Assembly (NCBI RefSeq): GCF_003597125.1
Contig: NZ_QYYA01000001.1
Location: forward strand, 682,001-746,000
Direction: 5' to 3'
From: Alcanivorax profundi
GTDB lineage: Bacteria; Pseudomonadota; Gammaproteobacteria; Pseudomonadales; Alcanivoracaceae
DNA: 64,000 nucleotides
Shown here: positions 34,642-45,199 of the stretch, piece after piece
Numbering within the stretch: the stretch's first letter is position 1
How the letters are laid out: the number at the start of each line of letters is the position of its first letter
Made by a program: the position numbers and the translations under genes
The notes under the pieces: model-generated
Seen by the model: only the letters and a program-made list of their open reading frames with translations
What the model was told of the DNA's origin: nothing
The model's database searches: none

Positions 34642-36579
34642 TCAGGCCAACTCTGGCCTGCCGGAGAAGTGTTCCAGTGCCTGTGGGTTGGCTAGCGCAT
34701 TGCGGTTGGTGACAGGGCGGCCGTGGATGACCTCCCGCACGGCCAGCTCCACGATCTTGCCGCTGACGGTGCGCGGAATTTCCGGCACCGTGAGGATCAC
34801 CGCAGGGACATGACGCGGGCTGGCGCCTTCACGAATAGCTTGACGAATCTGTTGCTTAAGGGCGTCGGTAAGCGATTCTCCCTCTGCCAGGACCACAAAC
34901 AACACCACGCGCACATCGCCTTGCCATTCCTGGCCCACTACGATGGCTTCGCGAATGGCACCGAGGGTTTCCACCTGCCGGTAAATTTCTGCGGTGCCGA
35001 TACGCACTCCGCCGGGGTTAAGCACCGCATCTGAACGGCCATGGATAATCAGACCGTCGTTGCCATCGTGCGGCACCCGTTGGGCATAGTCTCCGTGGGC
35101 CCAGAGATTGTCGAAGCGGGCAAAGTAGGCGTTGTGGAAGCGAGTTCCATCCGGGTCATTCCAGAACTGCACCGGGCAGGAAGGGAAGGGCTGGCGGCAC
35201 ACCAGTTCACCTTTGCGGTCGCTCAGGGCTTGCCCGCTGTCATCAAGCACGCACACGTCCATCCCCAGCCCCAGGCATTGCAGTTCACCGCGATAGACGG
35301 GCACTAACGGGTTGCCGAGCGCGAAGCAGGAAATGATGTCAGTACCTCCGGAGATCGAACTGACCAACAGATCCGGTTTGACCTGCTGATAGAGGAAATC
35401 ATAACTCTCGTGCAGCAGCGGCGAGCCGGTGGAGAACAGGGTGCGCAGCTCATTGAGCTGATGGGATTCTTTGGGGACCAGCCCGGATTTTTCCACCGCC
35501 TGAATGAATTTTGCGCTGGTGCCGAAATGGGTAATGCGCTCGCTGTCGATCAGGTCAAACAGGCGTGCGGTGGAGGGGTAGGCGGGGTTGCCATCGTACA
35601 GCACCAGCGTTGCGCCGGTGTGCAGGCCGCAGATCAGCCAGTTCCACATCATCCAGCCACAGGTGGTGAAATAGAACAGGGTGTCATCACGGCTCACATC
35701 GCCGTGCAGTTGCAGTTCCTTGGTTTGCTGCAGCAAGGTGCCGCCGGCACCGTGAACGATGCACTTGGGCTGTCCGGTGGTGCCGGACGAGTAGAGAATG
35801 AACAGGGGGTGGTTGAACGGTAAGCGCTGAAATTCCGGGGCGGGTGCCGCCGCGTCGAGCCACGCTTGCCAGATCAGCGCCTTCTGCACCCGGCTGCTGC
35901 TGCCTTTGCCGGGCACCACCACCAGCAGTTCCGGGCTGAGTGCGCTATGCAGTTCGTGGATGCGGGGCTCCAGATCAATCCATTTACCATTGTAGTGGTA
36001 ACCGTCACAGGCAATCAGAACCCGGGGTTCGATCTGGCCAAACCGGTCCAGCACCCCGGATACGCCGAAATCCGGGGAGCACGATGACCAGACCGCGCCG
36101 ATCCAGGCGGCACCGAGGGCTGCCACCACGGTTTCGATACGGTTTGGCATGAAGCCCGCCACCCGGTCACCGGGCTGAATGCCCGCCGCCTGCAGTTGCG
36201 CGGCCACCTGGCCTGCGGCAACCCGTAGCTGGGCATAACTGATCACCTGACGGGTACCGTCTTCGAGCTCGCTGACCAGGGCCGGGTGAGCGTCGTTACG
36301 CTGTAGCAGGTTTTCGGCGTAGTTCAGGGTGGCTTGCGGGAACCAGCGACAGTCCTGAAAACGCGCTGCGGGTTCGAGCACGGTGCTGCCCGGTTCGCCG
36401 ATGATGCCGCAGTGATCCCAGACCTGTCGCCAGAAGGTTTCCGGGTGTTGCACCGACCAGCCATGCAAGGCCCGGTAATCGGGGAGGGGCTCGCCACTGA
36501 TCTCTCTGGCCTGCTGCCAGAAATGGCTCAGCTGGCTGTGTTGTTCGGCGCGTCCTGGTTGCCAGAGCGGTGCGGACAT
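34642..36579 (-). CDS. aacS: Acetoacetyl-CoA synthetase
   Basis: A protein of 645 residues that joins acetoacetate to CoA with ATP. The adenylation motif YSSGTTGQPKCIVHGAGG is at about residue 265, and the C-terminal lid motif TVSGKIVELAVREVI near 610. SSISGGTDIISCFALGNP is typical of AacS. It lies 20 bp after liuD and would convert the acetoacetate from leucine breakdown into acetoacetyl-CoA. The usual last gene of this operon, liuE for HMG-CoA lyase, is not found next to it. Confidence 0.88.
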   Translation of the reverse strand: MSAPLWQPGRAEQHSQLSHFWQQAREISGEPLPDYRALHGWSVQHPETFWRQVWDHCGIIGEPGSTVLEPAARFQDCRWFPQATLNYAENLLQRNDAHPALVSELEDGTRQVISYAQLRVAAGQVAAQLQAAGIQPGDRVAGFMPNRIETVVAALGAAWIGAVWSSCSPDFGVSGVLDRFGQIEPRVLIACDGYHYNGKWIDLEPRIHELHSALSPELLVVVPGKGSSSRVQKALIWQAWLDAAAPAPEFQRLPFNHPLFILYSSGTTGQPKCIVHGAGGTLLQQTKELQLHGDVSRDDTLFYFTTCGWMMWNWLICGLHTGATLVLYDGNPAYPSTARLFDLIDSERITHFGTSAKFIQAVEKSGLVPKESHQLNELRTLFSTGSPLLHESYDFLYQQVKPDLLVSSISGGTDIISCFALGNPLVPVYRGELQCLGLGMDVCVLDDSGQALSDRKGELVCRQPFPSCPVQFWNDPDGTRFHNAYFARFDNLWAHGDYAQRVPHDGNDGLIIHGRSDAVLNPGGVRIGTAEIYRQVETLGAIREAIVVGQEWQGDVRVVLFVVLAEGESLTDALKQQIRQAIREGASPRHVPAVILTVPEIPRTVSGKIVELAVREVIHGRPVTNRNALANPQALEHFSGRPELA

Positions 36580-36599
36580 GGGGGTGTCTCCGTTGGGTT

Positions 36600-38555
36600 T
36601 CAGCGGGCGGAATCCGCCTCGAATTCGACCAGTAGGGTGCCTTCGCTGACGCTGTCGCCTGCGCTCACCGGGAAATGCTGCACGGTGCCGGCTTCGGTGG
36701 CTCGTAGTGTGTGTTCCATTTTCATGGCTTCCAGCGTAATCACGGCATCGCCGGGTGCCACCGTAGCGCCAGCCTCAACATGCAGGGCCACGATGGTACC
36801 GCTCATGGGGGCGACAAAGCCGCCGGCGGCATCCTGTGCGGCGTTGTCGAGGGACGGGTTGAGGGTAACCGTGTAAGCCTGTCCCCCCACAAACAGTCGT
36901 ACGGTGCGCGTTGAGGTCTGTAAATGGAAATAGCCGCACAGCGATTGCTGGCCCCAGCGCAGGCGAAAGGCGCTGTCGTTCACGGTGAGCTGCACCTGGC
37001 CGGTGTGTACCTCGGCACTGGCGTCACCGTTATTTTCACGCACCATCACCGGATGCTGGTCCACCTGGCAGGCGGTGACGCGCACGCGCTGCCCCTGCGG
37101 GCGCCAGCCCTGCAGTGATTCCCAGGGGTGATCACTGGCAGTGGCTGGCAGTGCCGCCAGTCGGCTGGCGGCCACGGCCAGCAATGCAGGCTCGCAGGCA
37201 TCAGTTTCAAGTAAGTGCGGGCGATGCTCCAGCAGGCGGGTGTCCAGCTCGGCAAGGGCAAAGGCCTCATCCGCCAGCACCCGTCGCAGGAAGGGCGCGT
37301 TGTGATGAATCCCTTGCAGTTCGAGCCGATTCAGGGCGTTGATCAGTTTTTGCCGGGCGGCCTGGCGATCCTCTCCATAGCAGATCAGCTTGGCGATCAT
37401 CGGGTCGTAGAATTCTTCGACCCTGTCTCCCTGTTCGTACCCGGCATCGACGCGGGCCAGTTCGTGGGGCCAACGCAGGTGACTGAGCAGGCCGGAAGAG
37501 GGCAGAAAACCCTGTTCCGGGTTTTCTGCGTACAGGCGAACTTCCATGGCATGGCCATGACGCTGAATCTGCTGTTGTGCCTTGGGCAGCGGCTCCCCGG
37601 CGGCGACCGCCAGTTGCCAGGCCACCAGGTCTTCTCCGGTGATCATTTCAGTGACAGGGTGTTCCACCTGCAGGCGGGTGTTCATTTCCATGAAATAGAA
37701 CTGGCCATCAGGAGCGTATAAAAACTCCACCGTGCCGGCGCCACGGTAATCAATGGCCAGGGCGGCCTGAACGGCAGCGTTGCCGAACGCCTGGCGGGTC
37801 TGTTCATCCAGACCCGGTGCCGGGGCTTCCTCAATGACCTTCTGGTGGCGACGCTGCACCGAGCAATCGCGCTCGAACAGGTGTACCGCATTGCCGTAAT
37901 TGTCTGCGAAAACCTGCACTTCCACATGGCGGGCGGTGGGCAGGTAACGCTCCAGCAGCACGCGATCATCGCCGAAAGCACTGCGGGCTTCACGGCGAGC
38001 CGCGGCCAGGGATTCGGCAAACGCGTTGGCGCTGTTCACCACCCGCATGCCCTTGCCGCCGCCGCCGGCCACGGCCTTGATCAGCAGCGGAAAGCCGACA
38101 CTGTCACTGGCGGCCAGTAGCGTCTCGTCACTGGCGCCGTCTTCATCGAAACCGGGCAGTACCGGGACACCGCTGTCGGCCATGAGCTGACGTGCAGCAG
38201 CCTTGTCACCCATTACTTCAATGGCGCGGGCGTTAGGGCCGACAAAAATGATGCCCGCCTGCTCACAGGCGGCCGCCAGCTCGGTATTCTCAGACAGAAA
38301 GCCGTAGCCGGGATGAATGGCGTCCGCGCCAGTCTCCTTCGCTGCGGTGATAATCTTGTGGATCACCAGATAGCTTTCTCGCGCCGCTGCCGGGCCCAGG
38401 CACACGGCCTGATCCGCCTCACGGACATGGGGCAGGGTGGCATCCACATCGGAGTACACTGCCACGGTGGCAATGCCTTGTTGGCGGCAGGTGCGGATGA
38501 TGCGACGGGCAATTTCCCCGCGGTTGGCGATCAGCAGTTTTTTTATCGTTGCCAT
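36600..38555 (-). CDS. liuD: 3-methylcrotonyl-CoA carboxylase, biotin-carrying subunit
   Basis: A protein of 651 residues. A biotin carboxylase (about 1-450, with LLIANRGEIARRIIRTCRQQ and the ATP-grasp block AGGGGKGMRVVNSA) is joined to a C-terminal biotin carrier with TLEAMKMEHTLRA, where Lys takes biotin. It carboxylates biotin for transfer by the LiuB subunit in leucine catabolism. Neighbouring liuABC argue for this substrate rather than propionyl- or geranyl-CoA. A REPIN-like pair lies between it and liuC. Confidence 0.9.
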   Translation of the reverse strand: MATIKKLLIANRGEIARRIIRTCRQQGIATVAVYSDVDATLPHVREADQAVCLGPAAARESYLVIHKIITAAKETGADAIHPGYGFLSENTELAAACEQAGIIFVGPNARAIEVMGDKAAARQLMADSGVPVLPGFDEDGASDETLLAASDSVGFPLLIKAVAGGGGKGMRVVNSANAFAESLAAARREARSAFGDDRVLLERYLPTARHVEVQVFADNYGNAVHLFERDCSVQRRHQKVIEEAPAPGLDEQTRQAFGNAAVQAALAIDYRGAGTVEFLYAPDGQFYFMEMNTRLQVEHPVTEMITGEDLVAWQLAVAAGEPLPKAQQQIQRHGHAMEVRLYAENPEQGFLPSSGLLSHLRWPHELARVDAGYEQGDRVEEFYDPMIAKLICYGEDRQAARQKLINALNRLELQGIHHNAPFLRRVLADEAFALAELDTRLLEHRPHLLETDACEPALLAVAASRLAALPATASDHPWESLQGWRPQGQRVRVTACQVDQHPVMVRENNGDASAEVHTGQVQLTVNDSAFRLRWGQQSLCGYFHLQTSTRTVRLFVGGQAYTVTLNPSLDNAAQDAAGGFVAPMSGTIVALHVEAGATVAPGDAVITLEAMKMEHTLRATEAGTVQHFPVSAGDSVSEGTLLVEFEADSAR

Positions 38556-38571
38556 GGTTATGCCTATTTGC

Positions 38572-38642
38572 GGTTGCAGGCGCGTTGCTGGCGGCGTGAT
38601 TCCCGGCGTGGGTTGATCGCGCCGCCAGCGGCGCTTCTGCGG
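38572..38642. repeat. Inverted REP pair (REPIN-like) between liuC and liuD
   Basis: Forward copy GCAGGCGCGTTGCTGGCGGC lies in 38572-38600. An inverted copy lies in 38615-38642, whose minus strand reads GCAGAAGCGCCGCTGGCGGC. Together they can fold into a long hairpin. The same core occurs at 7968-7998. Confidence 0.68.
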
Positions 38643-38651
38643 AAAAGTGGG

Positions 38652-39425
38652 TTACATCCAGTTTGGTGAGCGTTTTTCCAGAAAAGCGCTCAGACCTTCC
38701 TGCCCTTCAGCGCTGGTACGCAGGCGGGCGATACGGGCGGCGGTGTCTTCCAGCATGGCTTCATCGATGGCGCCGTCACTGACCCGCGCGATCAGATCCC
38801 GGCAGGCGATCTGGGCCGCCGGACCGCCGCTGAGCAGCGCTTCGACCAGGCGCGCAACGGCGCTGTCGAGTTCGGCTTCCGCAACCACCTCATGGGCAAT
38901 GCCCAGTGCCTGTGCCCGGTCCGCCGGGATGACTTCGGCGGTCATGAAATAACGATTGGCCTGACGCGCACCGATGGCACGCACCACATAGGGGCTGATC
39001 ACCGCAGGGATAATGCCGAGTTTGACTTCGCTCAGGCAGAAACGGGCGTTGTCTGCCGCCACGGCCATGTCGGCGGCACAGATCAATCCCAGGGCACCGC
39101 CAAAGGCGGCGCCCTGAACCCGGGCGATCACCGGTTTCGGGCACTGATCTATCGCCTGCATCAGCCTGGCAAGTTTCAGGGCATCGTCACGGTTCTGCTG
39201 CTCATCGAGCTGCCCCATGGCCCGCATCCAGTTGAGATCGGCCCCGGCGGAAAAATGCTTGCCCGCTGCCTGCAATACCACCACCCGAATCCCGGTGTCA
39301 CCGCCAACGTTCTCAAACGCCTGGGTCAGTGACGCAATGATGGTGTCATCGAACGCGTTTCTTTTGTCAGGATTGTCCAGCGTAATGCGAGCAACCCTGC
39401 CTTCGATTTGTGTGCTAACGCTCAT
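38652..39425 (-). CDS. liuC: Methylglutaconyl-CoA hydratase
   Basis: A protein of 257 residues of the enoyl-CoA hydratase family. The oxyanion-hole blocks FSAGADLNWMRAM (near 58) and AAFGGALGLICAADMAV (near 105) and the following RFCLSEVKLGIIPAVISPY are present. In the liu operon it hydrates 3-methylglutaconyl-CoA to HMG-CoA. The HMG-CoA lyase needed next is not in this operon. Confidence 0.86.
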   Translation of the reverse strand: MSVSTQIEGRVARITLDNPDKRNAFDDTIIASLTQAFENVGGDTGIRVVVLQAAGKHFSAGADLNWMRAMGQLDEQQNRDDALKLARLMQAIDQCPKPVIARVQGAAFGGALGLICAADMAVAADNARFCLSEVKLGIIPAVISPYVVRAIGARQANRYFMTAEVIPADRAQALGIAHEVVAEAELDSAVARLVEALLSGGPAAQIACRDLIARVSDGAIDEAMLEDTAARIARLRTSAEGQEGLSAFLEKRSPNWM

Positions 39426-39444
39426 GTTTTGCTCCAGGGGTTAA

Positions 39445-39462
39445 GCGTCTGACGTCCGACGC
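39445..39462. repeat. Palindrome of two heptamers between liuB and liuC
   Basis: GCGTCTGACGTCCGACGC is an 18-bp dyad with one mismatched pair. It reads as GTCTGAC and GTCCGAC at period 7, like the arms at 41085-41167. Confidence 0.6.
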
Positions 39463-39466
39463 AAAA

Positions 39467-41074
<1,608 letters not shown>

Positions 41075-41084
41075 GGCAATTGCG

Positions 41085-41167
41085 GTCGGACGTCCGGTGT
41101 CTGACGTCGGACGTCCCCTCCAGCTGGTCGTGTTTTGTCGTCAGACGTTGGACTTCAGACGTCTGAC
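41085..41167. repeat. Two inverted 28-bp arms of GTCNGAC heptamers between liuA and liuB
   Basis: Left arm 41085-41112: GTCGGAC, GTCCGGT, GTCTGAC, GTCGGAC. Right arm 41140-41167: GTCAGAC, GTTGGAC, TTCAGAC, GTCTGAC. Read on the opposite strand, the right arm matches the left at about 21 of 28 positions. The 27-bp spacer contains TGTTTTG. The element takes up most of the gap between the two genes. Confidence 0.75.
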
Positions 41168-41170
41168 CCC

Positions 41171-42334
41171 TTACGCGGTTTCGTTAAATAGCTCGCGGCC
41201 AATGAGCATGCGGCGGATTTCGCTGGTGCCGGCGCCGATCTCGTAGAGCTTGGCGTCACGCAGCAGGCGGCCGGTGGGGTACTCATTGATGTAGCCGTTG
41301 CCGCCCAGGGTCTGGATGGCTTCCAGGGCCATCTGGGTGGCGTTCTCGGCGCAGTAAAGGATGACGCCGGCGGCATCCTTGCGGTTGGTTTCGCCCCGGT
41401 CGCAGGCCTTGGCCACGTTATAGAGGTAGCTGCGGCTGGCGTTGAGCGTCACGTACATGTCGGCAAGCTTGCCTTGCATCAGCTGGAATTCACCGATGGC
41501 CTGACCGAACTGTTTGCGTTCGTGTACGTAGGGCACTACCACATCCATGCACGCTTGCATGATGCCGGTACAGCCACCGGACAGTACGGTGCGCTCGTAA
41601 TCCAGGCCGCTCATCAGCACTTTCACGCCTTCATTTTCCTTGCCGAGGATGTTTTCGGCGGGTACCTGACAATCTTCGAAGACCAGTTCGCAGGTGTTGG
41701 AGCCGCGCATGCCCAGCTTGTCGAGTTTCTGGGCACGGGAGAATCCGGGGTAATCCCGCTCGACGATGAATGCAGTGATGCCTTTGGGGCCTGCGCTGGT
41801 GTCGGTCTTGGCGTAGATCACATAGGTGTGGGCATCGGGGCCATTGGTGATCCACATCTTGTTGCCGTTGAGGAGGTAATGGTCGCCTTTCTTGTCCGCA
41901 CGCAGGCCCATGCTCACCACGTCAGAGCCCGCACCGGGCTCGCTCATGGCCAGGGCGCCGATCTGATCGCCACTGACCAGGCCGGGGAGGTACCTGGCTT
42001 TCTGGGCGTCGGTGCCGTTCAGGTAGATCTGGTTAACGCACAGGTTGGAATGCGCGCCGTAGGACAGGCCAATGGAGGCCGATGCCCGGGAGATTTCCTC
42101 CATCACCAGGGTGTGGGCCAGATACCCCATGTTGGCGCCGCCGTATTCCTCGCTGACGGTAACCCCGAGCACACCCAGGTCACCCAGCTTCTTCCACATG
42201 GCCAGCGGGAACTGGTTGCTCTGATCCACCTCGGCTGCAATGGGCGCGATTTCCTTCTGGGCGAACTGGCGAACGCTGTCGCGCAGGGCCACCAGGGTTT
42301 CGTCCAGATCAAAATTGAAGCTGCTGTTGAACAT
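41171..42334 (-). CDS. liuA: Isovaleryl-CoA dehydrogenase
   Basis: An FAD-dependent acyl-CoA dehydrogenase of 387 residues that starts leucine-derived isovaleryl-CoA breakdown. Family motifs: [16 protein letters not shown] (near 130), [18 protein letters not shown], and [20 protein letters not shown] (near 345). The Glu in [13 protein letters not shown] (near 246) matches the catalytic base of this branch. It lies directly after liuR, 3 bp away. Confidence 0.92.
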   Translation of the reverse strand: MFNSSFNFDLDETLVALRDSVRQFAQKEIAPIAAEVDQSNQFPLAMWKKLGDLGVLGVTVSEEYGGANMGYLAHTLVMEEISRASASIGLSYGAHSNLCVNQIYLNGTDAQKARYLPGLVSGDQIGALAMSEPGAGSDVVSMGLRADKKGDHYLLNGNKMWITNGPDAHTYVIYAKTDTSAGPKGITAFIVERDYPGFSRAQKLDKLGMRGSNTCELVFEDCQVPAENILGKENEGVKVLMSGLDYERTVLSGGCTGIMQACMDVVVPYVHERKQFGQAIGEFQLMQGKLADMYVTLNASRSYLYNVAKACDRGETNRKDAAGVILYCAENATQMALEAIQTLGGNGYINEYPTGRLLRDAKLYEIGAGTSEIRRMLIGRELFNETA

Positions 42335-42337
42335 GGC

Positions 42338-42724
42338 CTAACTCTCCAAATCATTCATGGCGTCAATGCAGCGTTGCTCCACGTCGTCGAGCTCCTGCTG
42401 CATGGCCTGGATATCGTGTAATTGTTGTTCCAGTTGTGCCCGGCGCTGGTGAATCTTTTCCTGCAGGGCAAGCAGCTGGTGGCGGTTGTCGCCCTGGGGC
42501 TGGTACATGCCGATCAGCTCCTTCGATTCCGCCAGGGAGAACCCCAGTCGCTTGCCCCGCAGGATCAGTTTCAGGGTGACCCGGTCGGCGGGGGAGTAGA
42601 TTCGTGTCTGTCCCCGACGAGACGGGCTGACCAGCCCCTGGTCCTCGTAAAAGCGGATGGTGCGGGTGGTGACGTCGAACTCCCGCGCCAACTCACCAAT
42701 GCTGTAGGTCTTCTTTTTGTCCAT
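42338..42724 (-). CDS. liuR: MerR-type regulator LiuR
   Basis: A protein of 128 residues. The MerR helix-turn-helix SIGELAREFDVTTRTIRFYE begins at residue 8, followed by EDQGLVSPSRRGQTRIYS. A coiled-coil dimerisation helix lies at about 80-125. It is the first gene of the liu operon and probably senses an isovaleryl- or related acyl-CoA. A perfect palindrome upstream, 42744-42759, is its likely operator. Confidence 0.9.
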   Translation of the reverse strand: MDKKKTYSIGELAREFDVTTRTIRFYEDQGLVSPSRRGQTRIYSPADRVTLKLILRGKRLGFSLAESKELIGMYQPQGDNRHQLLALQEKIHQRRAQLEQQLHDIQAMQQELDDVEQRCIDAMNDLES

Positions 42725-42743
42725 GGGGCGAGAGTAGGGGAAG

Positions 42744-42759
42744 TTTACGTTAACGTAAA
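42744..42759. promoter_or_regulatory. LiuR-type operator palindrome
   Basis: TTTACGTTAACGTAAA is a perfect 16-bp palindrome, 19 bp before the liuR start and about 79 bp before the divergent RND gene. It agrees with the MerR-type LiuR sites known in Proteobacteria; I recall this consensus but could not check it here. Confidence 0.8.
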
Positions 42760-42837
42760 GCTGGTTTTTGGCCTCTTTGACCGTGACAGCGTGTATACCG
42801 CCGAATAGACTTCACCCGTCAGAAAAAGGGGAAGGTA

Positions 42838-45132
42838 ATGAAAGACGCTTGGAGTCGCTGGGTGGTTGCACACCCGGTGTGGGTGTTGCTGGGATGTCTG
42901 GTGTTGACCATGGGGATGGCTACCGGGCTCAAGGAATTCACCAACAATAATGATCCGCGGATCTTCTTCACCGAAGACAACCCGGATTTCAAACGGTTTG
43001 TGTCACTGGAAGACAGCTTCACCGCCAATGAGGTGGTGCTGTTTGTGGTCCACCCCAAAGACGACAACCTGTTCACCCCGGAGGCGCTGTCAGCCGTTGA
43101 GGCGTTGACCGAGGACGCCTGGCTGCTTCCCCATGCCACCCGTGTCGATTCCCTGGCCAACTTTCAGCATACGGAAGTGGAGGGCGATGATCTTTTCGTG
43201 GCCCCGTTGGTGGAGTATGCCGATACGCTTTCCGCCGAGGAGCTGGAACGCATTCGTGATATCGCTCTCAATGAACCGTCCTTACTAGGTCGGTTGGTCT
43301 CTGATAAAGGCCATGTCGCCGGGATTGCTGCCACGGTGACCATGGGTGAGGGCAAGACCGAAGCGCCGGAAATTACCCAGGCCGCTCGTGAGATGGCCCA
43401 GGAATACAGCCAGCGGTATCCGGATATCGAGTTCATGGTCACCGGCACGGTGATTTTCAATCAGGCGTCTGCCGAGGCCACCGAGCAGTCCATGGGATCC
43501 ACCTTGCCGCTGGCGTTTGTGATCATGCTGGTGTGCCTGTGGTTGATTCTTCGCAGTGTCATGTTTGTGGTGGTGACGGTGTTCGTCATCAGCTTTTCGA
43601 TCCTGTCGGCCATGGGTGTGGCCATGTGGTTGGGTATCGAATTTTCCCCCATTGTGGGCATGGCACCGGCCATGATTCTGACGTTGGCGGTGGCGGATTC
43701 CGTGCACATTCTGGCGAGTTACCGTCATGAACGACTGGAGGGCAAAGCCAAGGCCCCCAGTATTGTCGAGAGCCTGCGCATCAATATGCAGCCGGTCTGG
43801 CTGACCAGCCTGACCACGGCCATCGGCTTTGCCATTCTGAACTTTTCCGAGTCACAGCCATTCCGTGCGCTGGGCAATGTGGTCCTGATCGGGGTGTTGC
43901 TGGCCTTCCTGTTCTCGGTGGTCTTGCTGCCTGCGCTGGTGATGTTGCTTCCCCACAAAATCGAGCCGGGCAAGCAACGGGATTTTGCGCCGCTGATGGG
44001 GAGCCTGGCGCAGCATTTGAGCCGTCGCTACCGGCCCTGGCTATTGGGGATGTCTGTGGTGGTGGTTGTGCTGATGGGCTGTATCGGTCTGAACCGGATC
44101 AATGACGTCTTCAATGAATACTTCGATGAAACGTTCGAGGTAAGGCGGGTCAACGACTTTGCCATGCGTGAACTGACCGGCATGCACCGTATCGACTACG
44201 CGATTCCGGCGGCCGACGCCGGTGGGGCCATGGAGCCTGAATTTCTTCAGCAGCTGGACGCGCTGGTCAACTGGCTGGAAGAGCAGGAGCATGTGGTCTA
44301 TGCCACGTCCTATACCAATGTGATCAAACGCCTTAACCGGGATATGCACGGAGGAGACCCCGCCTATTACCGGATTCCGGACTCCCGTGAGCTGATCTCG
44401 CAGTACACTCTGCTGTACGAGCTGTCGTTACCGCAGGGGCTGGGCCTCGAAGATCAGCTGGATATCGGCAAATCCCAGGCCCGCCTTGTGGTCATGCTGG
44501 AAAACATCGGCTCCCATCCGGTACTGGAATTCAACCAGAAAGTGGAAGACTGGATGGCGGCGAACTGGCCGGATTACATGCAGACCAAGGGGACGGGCAT
44601 GGATGTGCTGTTCGGGCATGTCACCATGCGGAATATTCAGAGCATGTTGTCCGGTGCCCTTATCGCGCTGATCAGTGTCTCGGTGTTGCTGATCATCGCC
44701 TTGCGTTCATTCCGCTATGGTCTTCTGTCGTTGATTCCCAATCTGTTGCCAGCGGGGATGGCGTTTGGTTTGTGGGGCCTGATCAATGGTGAGATTGGTC
44801 TGGCGGTGTCTGTGGTGGCCTGCATGACGCTGGGGATCGTGGTGGACGATACGGTCCATTTCCTCAGCAAGTACGTCAGAGCCAAGCGCGAACTGGGTCT
44901 CGACACTGGCAAGGCAGTGGAATATGCCTTCCGCACGGTCGGGGTGGCACTGGTCGCGACCTCCGTGGTGCTGGTGGCGAACTTTGCAGTGATCGGTACC
45001 AGCCACTTCTATCCCAATGCCAGCATGGGGCTGCTGTCAGCGATCACGATCGCCATGGCATTGATTGTGGACTTTTTCTTTTTTGTACCTTTGCTGGTCG
45101 CTTTCGACAAGCGCCGCAAGGCTGCGGGCTAG
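42838..45132 (+). CDS. RND-superfamily (MMPL-type) exporter
   Basis: A membrane protein of 764 residues with two repeats of about six helices, each preceded by a large periplasmic loop. The charged helix motifs LTLAVADSVHILASY (near 282) and LGIVVDDTVHFLSKY (near 665) mark the proton path, with Asp and His. Proteins of this group export lipids or hydrophobic compounds. GGGGAAGG lies before the ATG. It is divergent from liuR and shares the LiuR operator region, so co-regulation is possible. Confidence 0.85.
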   Translation: MKDAWSRWVVAHPVWVLLGCLVLTMGMATGLKEFTNNNDPRIFFTEDNPDFKRFVSLEDSFTANEVVLFVVHPKDDNLFTPEALSAVEALTEDAWLLPHATRVDSLANFQHTEVEGDDLFVAPLVEYADTLSAEELERIRDIALNEPSLLGRLVSDKGHVAGIAATVTMGEGKTEAPEITQAAREMAQEYSQRYPDIEFMVTGTVIFNQASAEATEQSMGSTLPLAFVIMLVCLWLILRSVMFVVVTVFVISFSILSAMGVAMWLGIEFSPIVGMAPAMILTLAVADSVHILASYRHERLEGKAKAPSIVESLRINMQPVWLTSLTTAIGFAILNFSESQPFRALGNVVLIGVLLAFLFSVVLLPALVMLLPHKIEPGKQRDFAPLMGSLAQHLSRRYRPWLLGMSVVVVVLMGCIGLNRINDVFNEYFDETFEVRRVNDFAMRELTGMHRIDYAIPAADAGGAMEPEFLQQLDALVNWLEEQEHVVYATSYTNVIKRLNRDMHGGDPAYYRIPDSRELISQYTLLYELSLPQGLGLEDQLDIGKSQARLVVMLENIGSHPVLEFNQKVEDWMAANWPDYMQTKGTGMDVLFGHVTMRNIQSMLSGALIALISVSVLLIIALRSFRYGLLSLIPNLLPAGMAFGLWGLINGEIGLAVSVVACMTLGIVVDDTVHFLSKYVRAKRELGLDTGKAVEYAFRTVGVALVATSVVLVANFAVIGTSHFYPNASMGLLSAITIAMALIVDFFFFVPLLVAFDKRRKAAG

Positions 45133-45199
45133 CCAGCCCGCAGCAGCAGTGCTAACGTAGCGCCACACGGCTTATGACGGCGTCTACGGAACACTCACG

